64,000 bases of DNA from Rhodomicrobium sp. (lineage in GTDB: Bacteria; Pseudomonadota; Alphaproteobacteria; Rhizobiales; HXMU1428-3). Positions within the stretch are counted from its first letter, which is position 1, and every line of letters starts with the position of its first letter. Where the stretch lies: positions 310,001-374,000 of the forward strand of contig BQJK01000002.1 in the NCBI GenBank assembly GCA_021604665.1, read 5' to 3'. Positions 17,858 through 26,880 of this stretch are shown one piece after another. Both the position numbers and the translations under genes were made by a program. A model generated the notes under the pieces. It searched no databases. It was not told the origin of the DNA and saw nothing but the letters and a program-made list of their open reading frames with translations.

Positions 17858-18727
17858 TTAGCCATAACGACCGGTGATATAATCTTGTGTCTTCTTATTG
17901 CGAGGATTGGTGAAGATTTGTGATGTTTCACCCTCTTCTATGATTTTACCAAGATGGAAAAATGCTGTGCGCTGCGAAACCCGGGCTGCTTGTTGCATTG
18001 AGTGAGTTACGATGACAATGGTGTAGTTTTTACGCAAATCATCTATCAGCTCTTCAATGGTCGCTGTTGCGATGGGGTCCAGTGCGGAGCATGGCTCATC
18101 CATAAGAATAACATCTGGCCGGGTGGCAATAGCGCGAGCGATACAGAGGCGCTGCTGCTGACCGCCTGAAAGGCCTGTGCCAGATTCTGTTAGCCGGTCT
18201 TTTACCTCTTCCCAGAGGCCGGCCTTTTTCAGGCTGCTTTCAACCAGTTCATCAAGTTCTGCGCGATCAGTTGTCAGCCCGTGAATGCGGGGACCATAGG
18301 CTATATTATCATAAATGCTCTTCGGGAAGGGATTTGGTTTTTGAAACACCATGCCCACTCTGGCGCGCAGCTCCACGACATCAAGCTCTGGATTATAAAT
18401 ATCCTCGCCTTCCAGGGTAATTAAGCCAGAGACCCGGCAAATATCTATCACGTCATTCATGCGGTTAAGACAACGCAGGAATGTGGATTTGCCGCAGCCT
18501 GAAGGGCCGATTAGTGATGTGACGCTGTTTTCCAGGATTTCCAGGTTAACATCGAATAGCGCCTGCTTTTCACCATAAAAGACAGAGACATCCTTACCGG
18601 ACATTTTGATGGGCCCCTGGGGCTGGCTGGCTGTTTCTTCTGCAGGTGACATTTTTTTTGCCTGTTCTACTTGCCTGGTTTGTTCAGCTTTTTTTGATTC
18701 AATAGACTGTACTTCCATTGTGTCCAC
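17858..18727 (-). CDS. pstB: Phosphate ABC transporter ATP-binding protein PstB
   Basis: ATPase of the high-affinity phosphate importer. Walker A is GPSGCGKST (residues 74-82), the Q-loop is [10 protein letters not shown], the ABC signature is LSGGQQQRL and Walker B is [14 protein letters not shown]. The Q-loop FQKPNPFP pattern is typical of PstB. About 40 charged residues precede the domain; in-frame ATGs at residues 26 and 42 are alternative starts, so the N-terminus is uncertain. It acts on the cytoplasmic face with PstA and PstC. Confidence 0.95.
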   Translation of the reverse strand: MDTMEVQSIESKKAEQTRQVEQAKKMSPAEETASQPQGPIKMSGKDVSVFYGEKQALFDVNLEILENSVTSLIGPSGCGKSTFLRCLNRMNDVIDICRVSGLITLEGEDIYNPELDVVELRARVGMVFQKPNPFPKSIYDNIAYGPRIHGLTTDRAELDELVESSLKKAGLWEEVKDRLTESGTGLSGGQQQRLCIARAIATRPDVILMDEPCSALDPIATATIEELIDDLRKNYTIVIVTHSMQQAARVSQRTAFFHLGKIIEEGETSQIFTNPRNKKTQDYITGRYG

Positions 18728-18786
18728 CCGGAAACCTTTCTGATAAAAATATGTGGTGAGGCTGTCCTGCTAATAAATAAAATCTT

Positions 18787-20646
18787 CTACCAGCGGCGCT
18801 CAAATTTCTTTCTTAGAATGATGGCTATTGCGTTCATGGCGACAAGAAACATCAGAAGAACAACAATAGCGGCGGCTGTTTTTTGCTGGAATAATTTCTC
18901 TGGGAAATCAGCCCACATGTAAATCTGTACCGGCAAAACTGTTGCCGGGTCGGTAAACCCTGCCGCGAAGCCGGTGGCCCCTGGAATGTCTACAATAAAC
19001 GCCACCATGCCAATCATCAACAAGGGGGCCGTTTCGCCAAGTGCCTGCGCCATTCCCAAAATAGAGCCGGTGAGAATGCCTGGCATTGCTAGCGGCAATT
19101 TGTGGTGAAAGACGGCCTGCATTTGCGAAGCGCCAATCCCTAGCGCCGCCTCTTTAATTGAGGGCGGGACTGCCTTGATAGCGGCACGGCTGGCAATGAT
19201 TATGGTTGGCAAGGTCATCAAGGCCAGAACCATTCCGCCAACAACCGGCGCTGAGCGCGGCATGCCAAATATATTCAGGAACATGGCAAGGCCCAGCAGG
19301 CCAAAGACAATGGATGGCACAGCTGCGAGATTATTGATGTTTACCTCAATGAGATCAGTAATCTTGTTCTTGGGGGCAAATTCCTCAAGATAGATTGCTG
19401 CCCCCACACCAATTGGGAAGGAGAGTGCCAGAGTGATCAACATCGTGTAGAAGGTGCCGATAACAGCGCCCCAAATACCCGCCACTTCCGCTTCCCGGCT
19501 AGCGCCGGAGGTGAAAAACTGACTGTTGAATTTATCCTGCACCAGACCCTGTGATTTCAAATGATCAAGCCAGATGATCTCAGCGTCAGATATTTGACGG
19601 GAGGCTTCTGGTGGTGTGATCTGGGTGATCTCCCATTGGCCTTTTGGGGCTTCTCTCTCTGTGGAGAGCGGCAAAATCGCTTCGCCGATAATCTCTGTGT
19701 TGGAGACTTGCTTAACTTTCACCATGCCGCCATTAATGGCGATGACATAACTTGGGATGTCGCGGCCAACTGACAGGGTGGCGTTATTTATAGAGATCCG
19801 TTGCTTTAAATCAGCAGCTTCAGCTTTTTTCGTTTCTATCGTCGCTTCAGCTGAGGCTTTGTTTGGGGCGATCTGATCAAGGCGGCGCTGGAGCTCAACT
19901 CTTTCGCTTTCACTGGCTGTGGGTAAGCTTGCTTCTAGCTTGGCTTTATTATCCTTGAGGCGCTTCAAGACACGGCTCTGACCTTCGATAGCGCGTTCAA
20001 CAACACGTAGCTGCTCACCCAGCCCTTGCTTAACTTCACGAAGCAGGTTTTTGAAATCATTTGAAGTTGATAGAATTTTGACTTCGCCTTCCGTTCCCAC
20101 GGGACTGGCTATCCCCTCGACGGCGATTGTTGTTTTGTCGGAGATAGAGCCTTTGAAATAAAGATCGGCATAATCTGAAAGCAAAACTTCAGCTGTAAGC
20201 GGCTGACCAATTAAGCTCGGGTCCGCCATGACCTTCTGTTGTAGCTCCAGGTTTGCACCAGAGCTGATGATGCCGTATAGCGCTTTTTTCTCGCGGCGTG
20301 ACTTCACATTTGGGAATTTTTCCCGCGCGAAGGCTTTTATTAGCCCGCCATAATCAGCGTTGCTAACTGATTGCGCTGTTCTTTTGCCTTCAGGGTCTAT
20401 CTCTTCAGCATTTAGAGGCACTGTGACCGTGACATAGTGCTGCCTGAGAACCGGCAATGCATCTGCAATAATGGTCCCCAGCAGCACAGCAAGAAAGAGC
20501 ACAGCAACCAACACAGCACCAAGGCCCATTAGTTTAAAGCGTGTTTCTTTCGCATACCGCTTCTGCAAGCGTTTTTTCGCCTGTTGGCTGGTATGGACTT
20601 TTGCTTTAGTCGCTGGTTCGTTTTCGTCAAGAATATGTCTAGTCAT
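18787..20646 (-). CDS. pstA: Phosphate ABC transporter permease PstA with long periplasmic insertion
   Basis: The C-terminal third (from about residue 385) is a standard permease domain with five hydrophobic segments, the EEFAPKN segment and an EAA-type loop (KEAALGIGASQMQAVFHHKLPLAMPG). Residues 1-380 form an extension: a membrane helix at about 40-65, then a large region that includes a strongly predicted coiled coil (about 200-285, RVVERAIEGQSRVLKRL through KAEAADLKQRI). Alphaproteobacterial PstA commonly has a DUF3333 extension, but at 619 residues this protein is longer than the roughly 420-450 I expect. Its start overlaps pstC by eight bases. Confidence 0.92.
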   Translation of the reverse strand: MTRHILDENEPATKAKVHTSQQAKKRLQKRYAKETRFKLMGLGAVLVAVLFLAVLLGTIIADALPVLRQHYVTVTVPLNAEEIDPEGKRTAQSVSNADYGGLIKAFAREKFPNVKSRREKKALYGIISSGANLELQQKVMADPSLIGQPLTAEVLLSDYADLYFKGSISDKTTIAVEGIASPVGTEGEVKILSTSNDFKNLLREVKQGLGEQLRVVERAIEGQSRVLKRLKDNKAKLEASLPTASESERVELQRRLDQIAPNKASAEATIETKKAEAADLKQRISINNATLSVGRDIPSYVIAINGGMVKVKQVSNTEIIGEAILPLSTEREAPKGQWEITQITPPEASRQISDAEIIWLDHLKSQGLVQDKFNSQFFTSGASREAEVAGIWGAVIGTFYTMLITLALSFPIGVGAAIYLEEFAPKNKITDLIEVNINNLAAVPSIVFGLLGLAMFLNIFGMPRSAPVVGGMVLALMTLPTIIIASRAAIKAVPPSIKEAALGIGASQMQAVFHHKLPLAMPGILTGSILGMAQALGETAPLLMIGMVAFIVDIPGATGFAAGFTDPATVLPVQIYMWADFPEKLFQQKTAAAIVVLLMFLVAMNAIAIILRKKFERRW

Positions 20647-22054
20647 ATTGCTCTCGATATTTTTGAACCACTCGCAGTGCGATGACGTTGAGGGTTAGCG
20701 TGATGATGAAGAGCAGCAAGCCCAAAGCGAAAGCTGCTAGCGTTTTAGCTGAATCGAATTCTTGATCGCCGACCAGCAACGTAACGATTTGCACCGTGAC
20801 AGTTGTGACGGCCTCCAGCGGGTTTATGGTGAGATTTGCGGCAAGGCCGGCGGCCATAACCACAATCATTGTTTCGCCAATGGCACGGCTGGTTGCCAGC
20901 AACATGGCAGATACAATGCCCGGCAATGCGGCCGGTAAGACAACCTGTTTAATCGTTTCTGATTTGGTTGCGCCGAGGCCATATGAGCCGTCACGCATTG
21001 ATTGCGGAACCGCGTTGATCACATCATCTGACAGGGATGAGACAAGCGGAATAATCATAATGCCCATTACGAGGCCAGCGGCTAACGCGCTTTCTGAAGC
21101 GACGCTAAGCCCCAAACTTTCGCCCCAACCGCGGATGAGCGGGGCGATGGTGAGAGCTGCGAAGAAGCCATAGACCACCGTTGGGATGCCGGCCAAAATT
21201 TCAAGCACCGGCTTGGCGGTGGAGCGGAATTTAGGGCTCGCATAATCTGAAAGGTAGATGGCTGACATAAGACCAATTGGGCCGGCGACAAGCATGGCAA
21301 TGAATGTGATCAACAATGTGCCTGCTATTAACGGGATGGCACCAAATGAGCCCTCTGCGCTAACCTGGCCGGGCCGAATTGACGTTTGCGGGCTCCAATG
21401 CATTCCAAATAGGAATTCTGATAACGGTACTTTTTGGAAGAAACGAAGGCTCTCAAATACGAGTGAGAGTACGATGCCGATTGTTGTTAAAACCGCGATA
21501 ATTGAGCAGATGATAAGAAATGTTTTTACAATGATCTCTACCCGGTTGCGCGCTCTTAAACGCGGCCCAACTGAGCGATAGGCAAGGCAGCCAAATATAA
21601 CGGCCAGGGCGATTGTTCCGCCCCATTTAATATAGCTGCCGACTTCTTTTAATGAGGCAAGATATTGGCTGGCCTCTGTTATCAATGCGGATGATTTAGA
21701 AGTGATATTACCTGAGGACAGCGCAAAAACGTTATTTATGAAATTGGATTTCTGAAAGTCTGACAAGGTAAGCAAATGGCTTTGATACGCATTTTTGACC
21801 AACATCTCGAAGATCATTGGGGCGATCAGGCTGAAGGCTATCAGAAACAATACCGGCGGAATGAAAACTGCAAGAGTGACATAGGCTGCATTATAAAAGG
21901 GAAGCGAATGAACTTCCCGCCCGTGCTCAGCATAAAAGCCAGTGGCTTTCCTCATTGAGACCAAATACGCAACTATTGCGAGCAGCAGTACGACCCCCAA
22001 TGGGGATAGTATTAAACCCAAGATTGCTGATGTAAAGTCGGTTAGTAACTGCAT
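20639..22054 (-). CDS. pstC: Phosphate ABC transporter permease PstC
   Basis: Inner-membrane permease partner of PstA. The C-terminal permease domain includes the GPIGLMSAIYLSDY segment, LEILAGIPTVVYGFFA and an EAA-type loop (GSYGLGATKSETIKQVVLPAALPG). The 471 residues include about 170 N-terminal residues with three extra hydrophobic segments, an arrangement known from long alphaproteobacterial PstC. ATG 22054 is chosen: AGGTGA lies 7-8 bases upstream; a TTG codon directly precedes it. The gene follows pstS after a strong double hairpin. Confidence 0.94.
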   Translation of the reverse strand: MQLLTDFTSAILGLILSPLGVVLLLAIVAYLVSMRKATGFYAEHGREVHSLPFYNAAYVTLAVFIPPVLFLIAFSLIAPMIFEMLVKNAYQSHLLTLSDFQKSNFINNVFALSSGNITSKSSALITEASQYLASLKEVGSYIKWGGTIALAVIFGCLAYRSVGPRLRARNRVEIIVKTFLIICSIIAVLTTIGIVLSLVFESLRFFQKVPLSEFLFGMHWSPQTSIRPGQVSAEGSFGAIPLIAGTLLITFIAMLVAGPIGLMSAIYLSDYASPKFRSTAKPVLEILAGIPTVVYGFFAALTIAPLIRGWGESLGLSVASESALAAGLVMGIMIIPLVSSLSDDVINAVPQSMRDGSYGLGATKSETIKQVVLPAALPGIVSAMLLATSRAIGETMIVVMAAGLAANLTINPLEAVTTVTVQIVTLLVGDQEFDSAKTLAAFALGLLLFIITLTLNVIALRVVQKYREQYD

Positions 22055-22123
22055 CAATAATCACCTGAACCAGAGTTGTTACCTTTGCGCACAACTGCGC
22101 TAAAATTTACATGTGAGGCAATG

Positions 22124-22202
22124 GCCATTCACATTTTATCTAATATCTGGGCTAACCCAGTTATGAGATAAAATGTGAATGGCGACCCTTTTTCGGGCCG
22201 CC
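22124..22202 (-). promoter_or_regulatory. Double hairpin between pstS and pstC
   Basis: Reading leftward after pstS, the RNA meets GGCGGCCC-GAAAAA-GGGUCGCC (22202-22181, one G-U pair) and then an 18-bp perfect stem, arms 22166-22183 and 22124-22141, whose loop contains CTGGG/CCCAG. No strong U-run follows, so it looks less like a full terminator than like a 3'-stabilising or attenuating element. By analogy with other binding-protein transporters it would keep PstS more abundant than the membrane subunits. That role is inference. Confidence 0.75.
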
Positions 22203-22219
22203 ATTCCATTTTAAGTTAC

Positions 22220-23344
22220 TTACATTGTAAGCGGTGTGAGTGACTTAACGTCTTTTGAGAATTTCTCACGATCGGCTTTTGGTAGCGGGATCAGACCTTT
22301 GTCTACGAGGTAGCCATCATCGCCCCAAGTTTTGTTTGATGTAAACTCAGTTGCGTATTCTGCGATACCTGGAACTGTGCCGACATGTTCTTTCTTGATG
22401 TAGAAGAACAATGAGCGTGACACGCCATATTCACCGCTGGCGATTTTTTCAAAAGTTGGGCTTGCACCATCAACTGTTGCGCCTTGCACTTTATCTGCAT
22501 TTTGATCAAGGAATGAGAAGCCGAAGATGCCAACCGCTGCAGGATTAGCTTCCAATTTCTGGATGATCAGGTTGTCATTTTCACCAGCTTCGATGAAGTG
22601 ACCATCTTCGCGCATTGAGTGAGCAATTTGTTTAAAAACGCTCTTACCTTTTTTGATCTCTTTGCCGTCTTTCATGTAAAGAGCTTTATCAAGATGTTTT
22701 ACGCCAGCTTTATAAGCATCTTCGCCAGCTTTTGCGCCACGAAGGGCTTTCAGCCAACCAAATTTCTTAGCGCCGCCTTCCATAGCCAACTCGACAAATG
22801 CATCGCGTGTGCCTGAGGTTGGGGGTGGGCCGAGAACTTCAATTTTTGAATTTGGAAGAGACGCGTCGATATCTGACCATTTCTTATATGGGTTTTCGAT
22901 CAACTTGCCTTCGTTTTTAGGATCTGGAACATATTTAGCAAGTGCCAAGAAAATTGTTTTCTTGGTTAGAGCAAGCTTGTCAGCTTTCTTGGAGTTAGCA
23001 AGGACGATGCCGTCAAAACCGATTTTTACTTCAACGGGTGTGACACCGTTTTTCACGCAGTTATCGAACTCTTTTTTCTTAATGCGGCGCGATGCGTTTG
23101 TCACATCTGGATGCTGAACACCAACGCCAGCACAGAAAAGCTTCATGCCGCCGCCTGAACCAGTTGATTCAACAACCGGTGTTTTGAACTGTGCGCTTTT
23201 GCCGAATTGCTCAGCAACCGCAGTTGCAAAAGGAAACACAGTTGAGGAACCGACGATACGGATTTGGTCACGTGCAACAGCGGCACCTGAGAAAAGCGAA
23301 ACAGCTAAAGCTGTCGTCGCTGTGAGTGTCATAACTTTTTTCAC
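22220..23344 (-). CDS. pstS: Periplasmic phosphate-binding protein PstS
   Basis: Signal peptide of 24 residues ending GAAVA before RDQIRIVGSS. Phosphate-contacting loops of the family are visible: GSSTVFPF, ESTGSGGGM and PTSGTRDAF. The protein captures phosphate in the periplasm and delivers it to PstCA. Length 374. It is the first gene of the pst series proper, with a Pho-box-like site about 115 bases upstream, and probably the most highly expressed one. GGGGAA lies nearby upstream of the ATG as a possible ribosome-binding site. Confidence 0.96.
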   Translation of the reverse strand: MKKVMTLTATTALAVSLFSGAAVARDQIRIVGSSTVFPFATAVAEQFGKSAQFKTPVVESTGSGGGMKLFCAGVGVQHPDVTNASRRIKKKEFDNCVKNGVTPVEVKIGFDGIVLANSKKADKLALTKKTIFLALAKYVPDPKNEGKLIENPYKKWSDIDASLPNSKIEVLGPPPTSGTRDAFVELAMEGGAKKFGWLKALRGAKAGEDAYKAGVKHLDKALYMKDGKEIKKGKSVFKQIAHSMREDGHFIEAGENDNLIIQKLEANPAAVGIFGFSFLDQNADKVQGATVDGASPTFEKIASGEYGVSRSLFFYIKKEHVGTVPGIAEYATEFTSNKTWGDDGYLVDKGLIPLPKADREKFSKDVKSLTPLTM

Positions 23345-23458
23345 GGGGGAACTCCCTGATATTAAATCTAATTCATTATCTAACGCTGACCGAACTGGAA
23401 GACATGGTTAACCACTCGGCTTCGCATCACAAACCTAACGTCTGTCTCCTTGTGTTTT

Positions 23459-23487
23459 ATGACACGGATGCAAAAGCTTTATGACAG
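23459..23487 (-). promoter_or_regulatory. Pho box-like PhoB-binding site upstream of pstS
   Basis: On the minus strand the sequence reads CTGTCAT, AAAG, CTTTTGC, ATCC, GTGTCAT. These are 11-bp units in which the first and third match the Pho box half-site CTGTCAT almost exactly and the middle one is degenerate. A further lone CTGTCAT lies at 23535-23541. Position between phoR and pstS fits control of pstS onward by PhoB. Confidence 0.75.
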
Positions 23488-23584
23488 ATTAAGACATTGT
23501 AATATATGGTTTTTTAACGTCCCCGCTATGAACCATGACAGAAAGCAGGGTTGAGCAGTCATATAAGACCAAGGAAAAGGGCCG

Positions 23585-24871
23585 TTATGCTTTGGGGAGG
23601 AAAATAGTGAAAGTTGAGCCGGTGCCTGGTTTGGACTGGATTTTTAGCTCCCCGCGATGATGGGTGAGGATATGCTTTACAATGGCCAGGCCAAGGCCGG
23701 TGCCCCCTTTTTCGCGGCTTTGCTCAACATCTACCCGGTAAAATCGCTCAGTCAGTCGGGGGATGTGGTGAGACTGAATGCCAATGCCATTATCCTCAAT
23801 ATCAATCGCGAAGCGGGGGCGCAGCGTGCTGCCATCATTCACATCCCTTAAGCTAATCTTTACATAGCCACCCTCCCGTCCATATTTAATGGCGTTTTGG
23901 ATCAGGTTTTGAAAGACTTGAGATAGTTCATCGCGATCACCTATGGTTTCCACTGGCTTTTCAGGTGACTGCCATTCAAGAGACACGCCCTGCCCCTCTG
24001 CCAGAGGCTTGAGGATGTCTATGGTGTGGGTGATTAGCCCTGTGACATCGAGCCGATCACTTGGGTGCTGATGTACATTCATCTCGACCCGGCTTAGTGA
24101 GAGCAGATCATCTATCAGGCGGGTCATGCGCTTGCCTTGTTTGGCCATCACACCCAAAAATTTATCCCGGGCGTCCTCATCGTTTCTGGCTGGGCCTTGC
24201 AGGGTATCTATGAAGCCAAGCAGCGATGCAAGCGGTGTTCTTAACTCATGGCTGGCGTTGGCGATAAAATCTGAGCGCATGCGGTTCAAACGCTCCTGCT
24301 CTGAAAGGTCACGAAAATGGATAAGGAGCGATGGCCCGCGGACTTCCCCATTGGCTAACCACACCAGATTGACCATATATTGCCGCTCTACCGGGATGCG
24401 GGTTTGTATTAAGACGCGCTCACTCTCATGGCTGCTGACAGTGCGGGAGACGGCCTCCAGCAAATCTGGTGTCCTGATGATGGCGCTGATATCCTGGCCG
24501 GTGTTGGTGATTTCAAAATTGGTCCTGGCCTGGTGGTTGGCGGCGATCAATTTATTTTGGCGGTCCAAAAGCAGGATCGGGTCTGGCAGGGCTTCTATCA
24601 GCTCAATGAAAGGCTGGAGCCGGTCCCCCTTTTTCTTCTTGCCACTTTGCGACTTGCTCATTGTGGTCGGGCGCTGGTCTTCCAAAGGATTATTTAAAAG
24701 CGCAAAGCAGGCAACCAGAAGCCCAAAGGCAATGAGCGCCCATTTTAAGGTCAGGTCGGTATAAAGGAATAGCAGGATCTGGGTGAAGGCAATGGCTAAC
24801 AGGTAGTGCCAACTCTGTTTTAAGCGCCAAAGGGCGCGCAACAGAAACTCGGTTATCGTGAGTTGGTTCAT
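23585..24871 (-). CDS. phoR: Phosphate regulon sensor histidine kinase PhoR
   Basis: Two membrane segments at about residues 22-40 and 43-60 with almost no periplasmic loop, as usual for PhoR, which senses through PstSCAB-PhoU. A PAS domain lies at about 90-190 (PDPILLLDRQNKLIAAN), then a HisKA domain with His208 (ANASHELRTPLASLLG), and an ATPase domain with N box FQNLIQNAIKYG, G1 DNGIGI and GGTGLGLAIVKHI. It phosphorylates PhoB. It lies upstream of pstS on the same strand, 240 bases away. Confidence 0.95.
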   Translation of the reverse strand: MNQLTITEFLLRALWRLKQSWHYLLAIAFTQILLFLYTDLTLKWALIAFGLLVACFALLNNPLEDQRPTTMSKSQSGKKKKGDRLQPFIELIEALPDPILLLDRQNKLIAANHQARTNFEITNTGQDISAIIRTPDLLEAVSRTVSSHESERVLIQTRIPVERQYMVNLVWLANGEVRGPSLLIHFRDLSEQERLNRMRSDFIANASHELRTPLASLLGFIDTLQGPARNDEDARDKFLGVMAKQGKRMTRLIDDLLSLSRVEMNVHQHPSDRLDVTGLITHTIDILKPLAEGQGVSLEWQSPEKPVETIGDRDELSQVFQNLIQNAIKYGREGGYVKISLRDVNDGSTLRPRFAIDIEDNGIGIQSHHIPRLTERFYRVDVEQSREKGGTGLGLAIVKHILTHHRGELKIQSKPGTGSTFTIFLPKA

Positions 24872-25136
24872 TATATTATTTCGATGGCTCTACTGTCTTT
24901 TAGGGCTTTACGTTTCTCACATAGCAGTTTTATCCTCTGACATATAGATGCTATTTATCCATACGATGGGTGGTAACAGTCGGCTGGCGGCGGGATAAAG
25001 TTTTAGGTATTGCATTTTGTTGATCGAGAGTAAGCTTCGTTATTCCGGCTGCGCAAACCCTGAACTCTAAAAGACGGCAAACCATGCGATAGCCTGTCAT
25101 TAAACGGCGCAGCAAGCTTTTGAGGGATTTTTTTCT

Positions 25137-26003
25137 ATGAGTGATACTGAGCGAGCAGAGGCGATAGCGGCATTTGATCTTGAGGCGCCGAAACTTCCTG
25201 ATATTATTGAAGATAATGCAATGGAGAGCGGTGATTACCCCTATTCCAAACGCATGAAACGCAAGGCTTATGAAAAAGAGCTTCTCGCGCTTCAGATAGA
25301 GTTGTTGAAACTGCAAAGTTCTATCGCGGCGCGGGGCGAGCGGGTGGTTGTGGTGTTTGAGGGGAGGGACACCGCTGGCAAGGGCGGCACCATTAACCGG
25401 TTTCGCCAGCATCTGAACCCGCGGCATGCCCATATTGTGGCGCTCACCAAACCGACAGAAGCTGAGCGCGGCCAATGGTATTTCCAGCGCTATGTCGCGC
25501 ATTTGCCGACAGCCGGTGACATGGCTCTTTTCGATCGCTCCTGGTATAACCGCGCTGGTGTTGAGCCGGTGATGGGATTTTGTACGCCAGAACAGCATCA
25601 GCTTTTTCTCGAAGAAGCGCCGTTGTTTGAAGAGCGGCTGGTAAAGGATGGTATTCATCTAATTAAAATCTGGCTGACGATAGGCCAGGAAATGCAGCTA
25701 CACCGGTTGCACCGCCGCCGCCATGACCCGCTGAAACATTGGAAGATCTCACCGATTGATCTCAAAGCGATTGAGCTATGGGAGGAATATACCCGCGTGA
25801 AAGAGCAGATGTTCCGCGCGACGCACCAGGCGGCAACGCCGTGGACGGTTATTCTCTCGAATGATAAGCGCCGGGCCCGGCTAAATGCCTTGAAGCTGGT
25901 TTTAAACCAGCTGGATTATGAAGGCAAAGATGAGAGCGTCGCCCAGGCGCCAGACCCTAAAATTGCAGGCAATAGCGATGAGTTTTTATTTAACCGGCCC
26001 TAG
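25137..26003 (+). CDS. ppk2: Polyphosphate kinase 2
   Basis: A 288-residue P-loop kinase with EGRDTAGKGGTINRF (Walker A, residues 75-89), ALFDRSWYNRAGVE (Walker B, Asp133) and the lid arginines of HRLHRRRHDPLKHWK, all typical of PPK2. Members move phosphate between polyphosphate and nucleotides; whether this one favours GDP/ADP or NMP cannot be told by reading. Location next to the Pho genes suits a role in phosphate storage. A lone Pho half-site CTGTCAT lies at 25094-25100, 37 bases before the ATG, too little to call a Pho box. Confidence 0.94.
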   Translation: MSDTERAEAIAAFDLEAPKLPDIIEDNAMESGDYPYSKRMKRKAYEKELLALQIELLKLQSSIAARGERVVVVFEGRDTAGKGGTINRFRQHLNPRHAHIVALTKPTEAERGQWYFQRYVAHLPTAGDMALFDRSWYNRAGVEPVMGFCTPEQHQLFLEEAPLFEERLVKDGIHLIKIWLTIGQEMQLHRLHRRRHDPLKHWKISPIDLKAIELWEEYTRVKEQMFRATHQAATPWTVILSNDKRRARLNALKLVLNQLDYEGKDESVAQAPDPKIAGNSDEFLFNRP

Positions 26004-26024
26004 TCGGTTTGAGACCCATAAAAA

Positions 26025-26163
26025 TTTTTGCGCTTCAGGTTGCCCACTAGCAACCTCATTTTTGCGCTTCAGGTTGCCCACTAGCAACCGCGTTTTTGCG
26101 CTTCAGGTTGCCCACTAGCAACCGCGCTTTTGAGGCGCTTTAGGTTGCCCACTAGCAACCGCG
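26025..26163. repeat. Four tandem ~35-bp palindromic repeats after ppk2
   Basis: Units start at about 26025, 26060, 26093 and 26127. Each contains GCGCTTCAGG or GCGCTTTAGG followed by the palindrome GGTTGCCCACTAGCAACC (6-bp stem GGTTGC/GCAACC). The spacing is regular and no unique spacers exist, so this is not a CRISPR. The core matches the reverse complement of the repeat at 1416-1434. The hairpins may also help end the ppk2 transcript. Confidence 0.9.
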
Positions 26164-26198
26164 CTAATCAAAGCCCTATTAACCCCTTTCAATATTAA

Positions 26199-26229
26199 GA
26201 GCTAGCCCCACCGCGGGCAGGGCTAGCTC
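26199..26229. terminator. Probable bidirectional terminator between ppk2 and the MliC-like gene
   Basis: Perfect 10-bp stem GAGCTAGCCC/GGGCTAGCTC with an 11-base loop between two converging genes. T-tracts on both sides are short (GATTTT rightward, TTAATATT leftward), so efficiency is uncertain. Confidence 0.6.
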
Positions 26230-26253
26230 TCTAGATTTTAGAAGCAAAAGTCA

Positions 26254-26880
26254 TTACTTACACTGCTGGAAGGTGCCTTGAATTTGCGGGCCCACAGAAC
26301 AGAGGATGCCGCCCCATTTATAGCCAATGCGGCCGCGCGCTTTAATTTTGAACCAGGGGTAATCCCCCATGAAGCGGTCTGTGCGCTCCAGGATCATGAT
26401 CCATTCACCTTCGCGCAGGCTAGACATTTTGCGGTAATTTGTGCCCGGCCCTGAACGCATGATACCACCCCAGGATTTGGCTTTGCGCGGCAAGGAAACA
26501 TCCTGATTTTGGTGATGCGGTTTGTTTGCATGGGCACCAACCCTTGTGCATGTGTGTCCGCCATCACCCCAGCTTAAATGAGCCGTGTCGCCTTTGGCGG
26601 ATAATGTCCACTCGCCATTTGAATATTGCGAGCCAGATCCAGAGACGATTTGCTCCAGTACGACTTTCGGGCCGCTGTCATGGGATACTGTGGCGATTGA
26701 GGTTTGGGACGTGTTGAGAAATTCAACAATCATCGGGATGCCTTCATCGCAGCTATATTCAACGCGGGTTATATCTGCTGCAAAAACGGGAGACGAAGCC
26801 AGACCGAGACAGGCAATACTGCCGAATAGACCGGCTAGTTTTAGCCTTAAGCGCGCTATAAGTGGTGAAAATGAGTTCAT
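26254..26880 (-). CDS. Secreted MliC-like / SH3b two-domain protein
   Basis: Signal peptide of about 34 residues ending SSPVFA before ADITRV. Residues 36-115 look like the MliC lysozyme-inhibitor fold: RVEYSCDEG near the start, SGSGSQYSNGEWTLSAKGD in the middle and GGHTCTRVG at the end, with paired cysteines. Residues about 130-207 resemble a bacterial SH3 domain (MRSGPGTNYRKMSSLREGEW, GDYPWFKIKARGRIGYKWGG). The predicted location is periplasm or outside the cell. MliC proteins block host c-type lysozyme, and SH3b domains often bind cell wall; the combined role here is inference. It is a single-gene unit. Confidence 0.75.
   Translation of the reverse strand: MNSFSPLIARLRLKLAGLFGSIACLGLASSPVFAADITRVEYSCDEGIPMIVEFLNTSQTSIATVSHDSGPKVVLEQIVSGSGSQYSNGEWTLSAKGDTAHLSWGDGGHTCTRVGAHANKPHHQNQDVSLPRKAKSWGGIMRSGPGTNYRKMSSLREGEWIMILERTDRFMGDYPWFKIKARGRIGYKWGGILCSVGPQIQGTFQQCK

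Noticed and set aside
25094-25100. CTGTCAT upstream of ppk2 as a Pho box
   Set aside because: Only one half-site; the following 11-bp unit does not match, so regulation by PhoB is not supported by sequence.
26025-26163. Possible CRISPR array
   Set aside because: The units are contiguous palindromic repeats without unique spacers, and there are no cas genes in the window.
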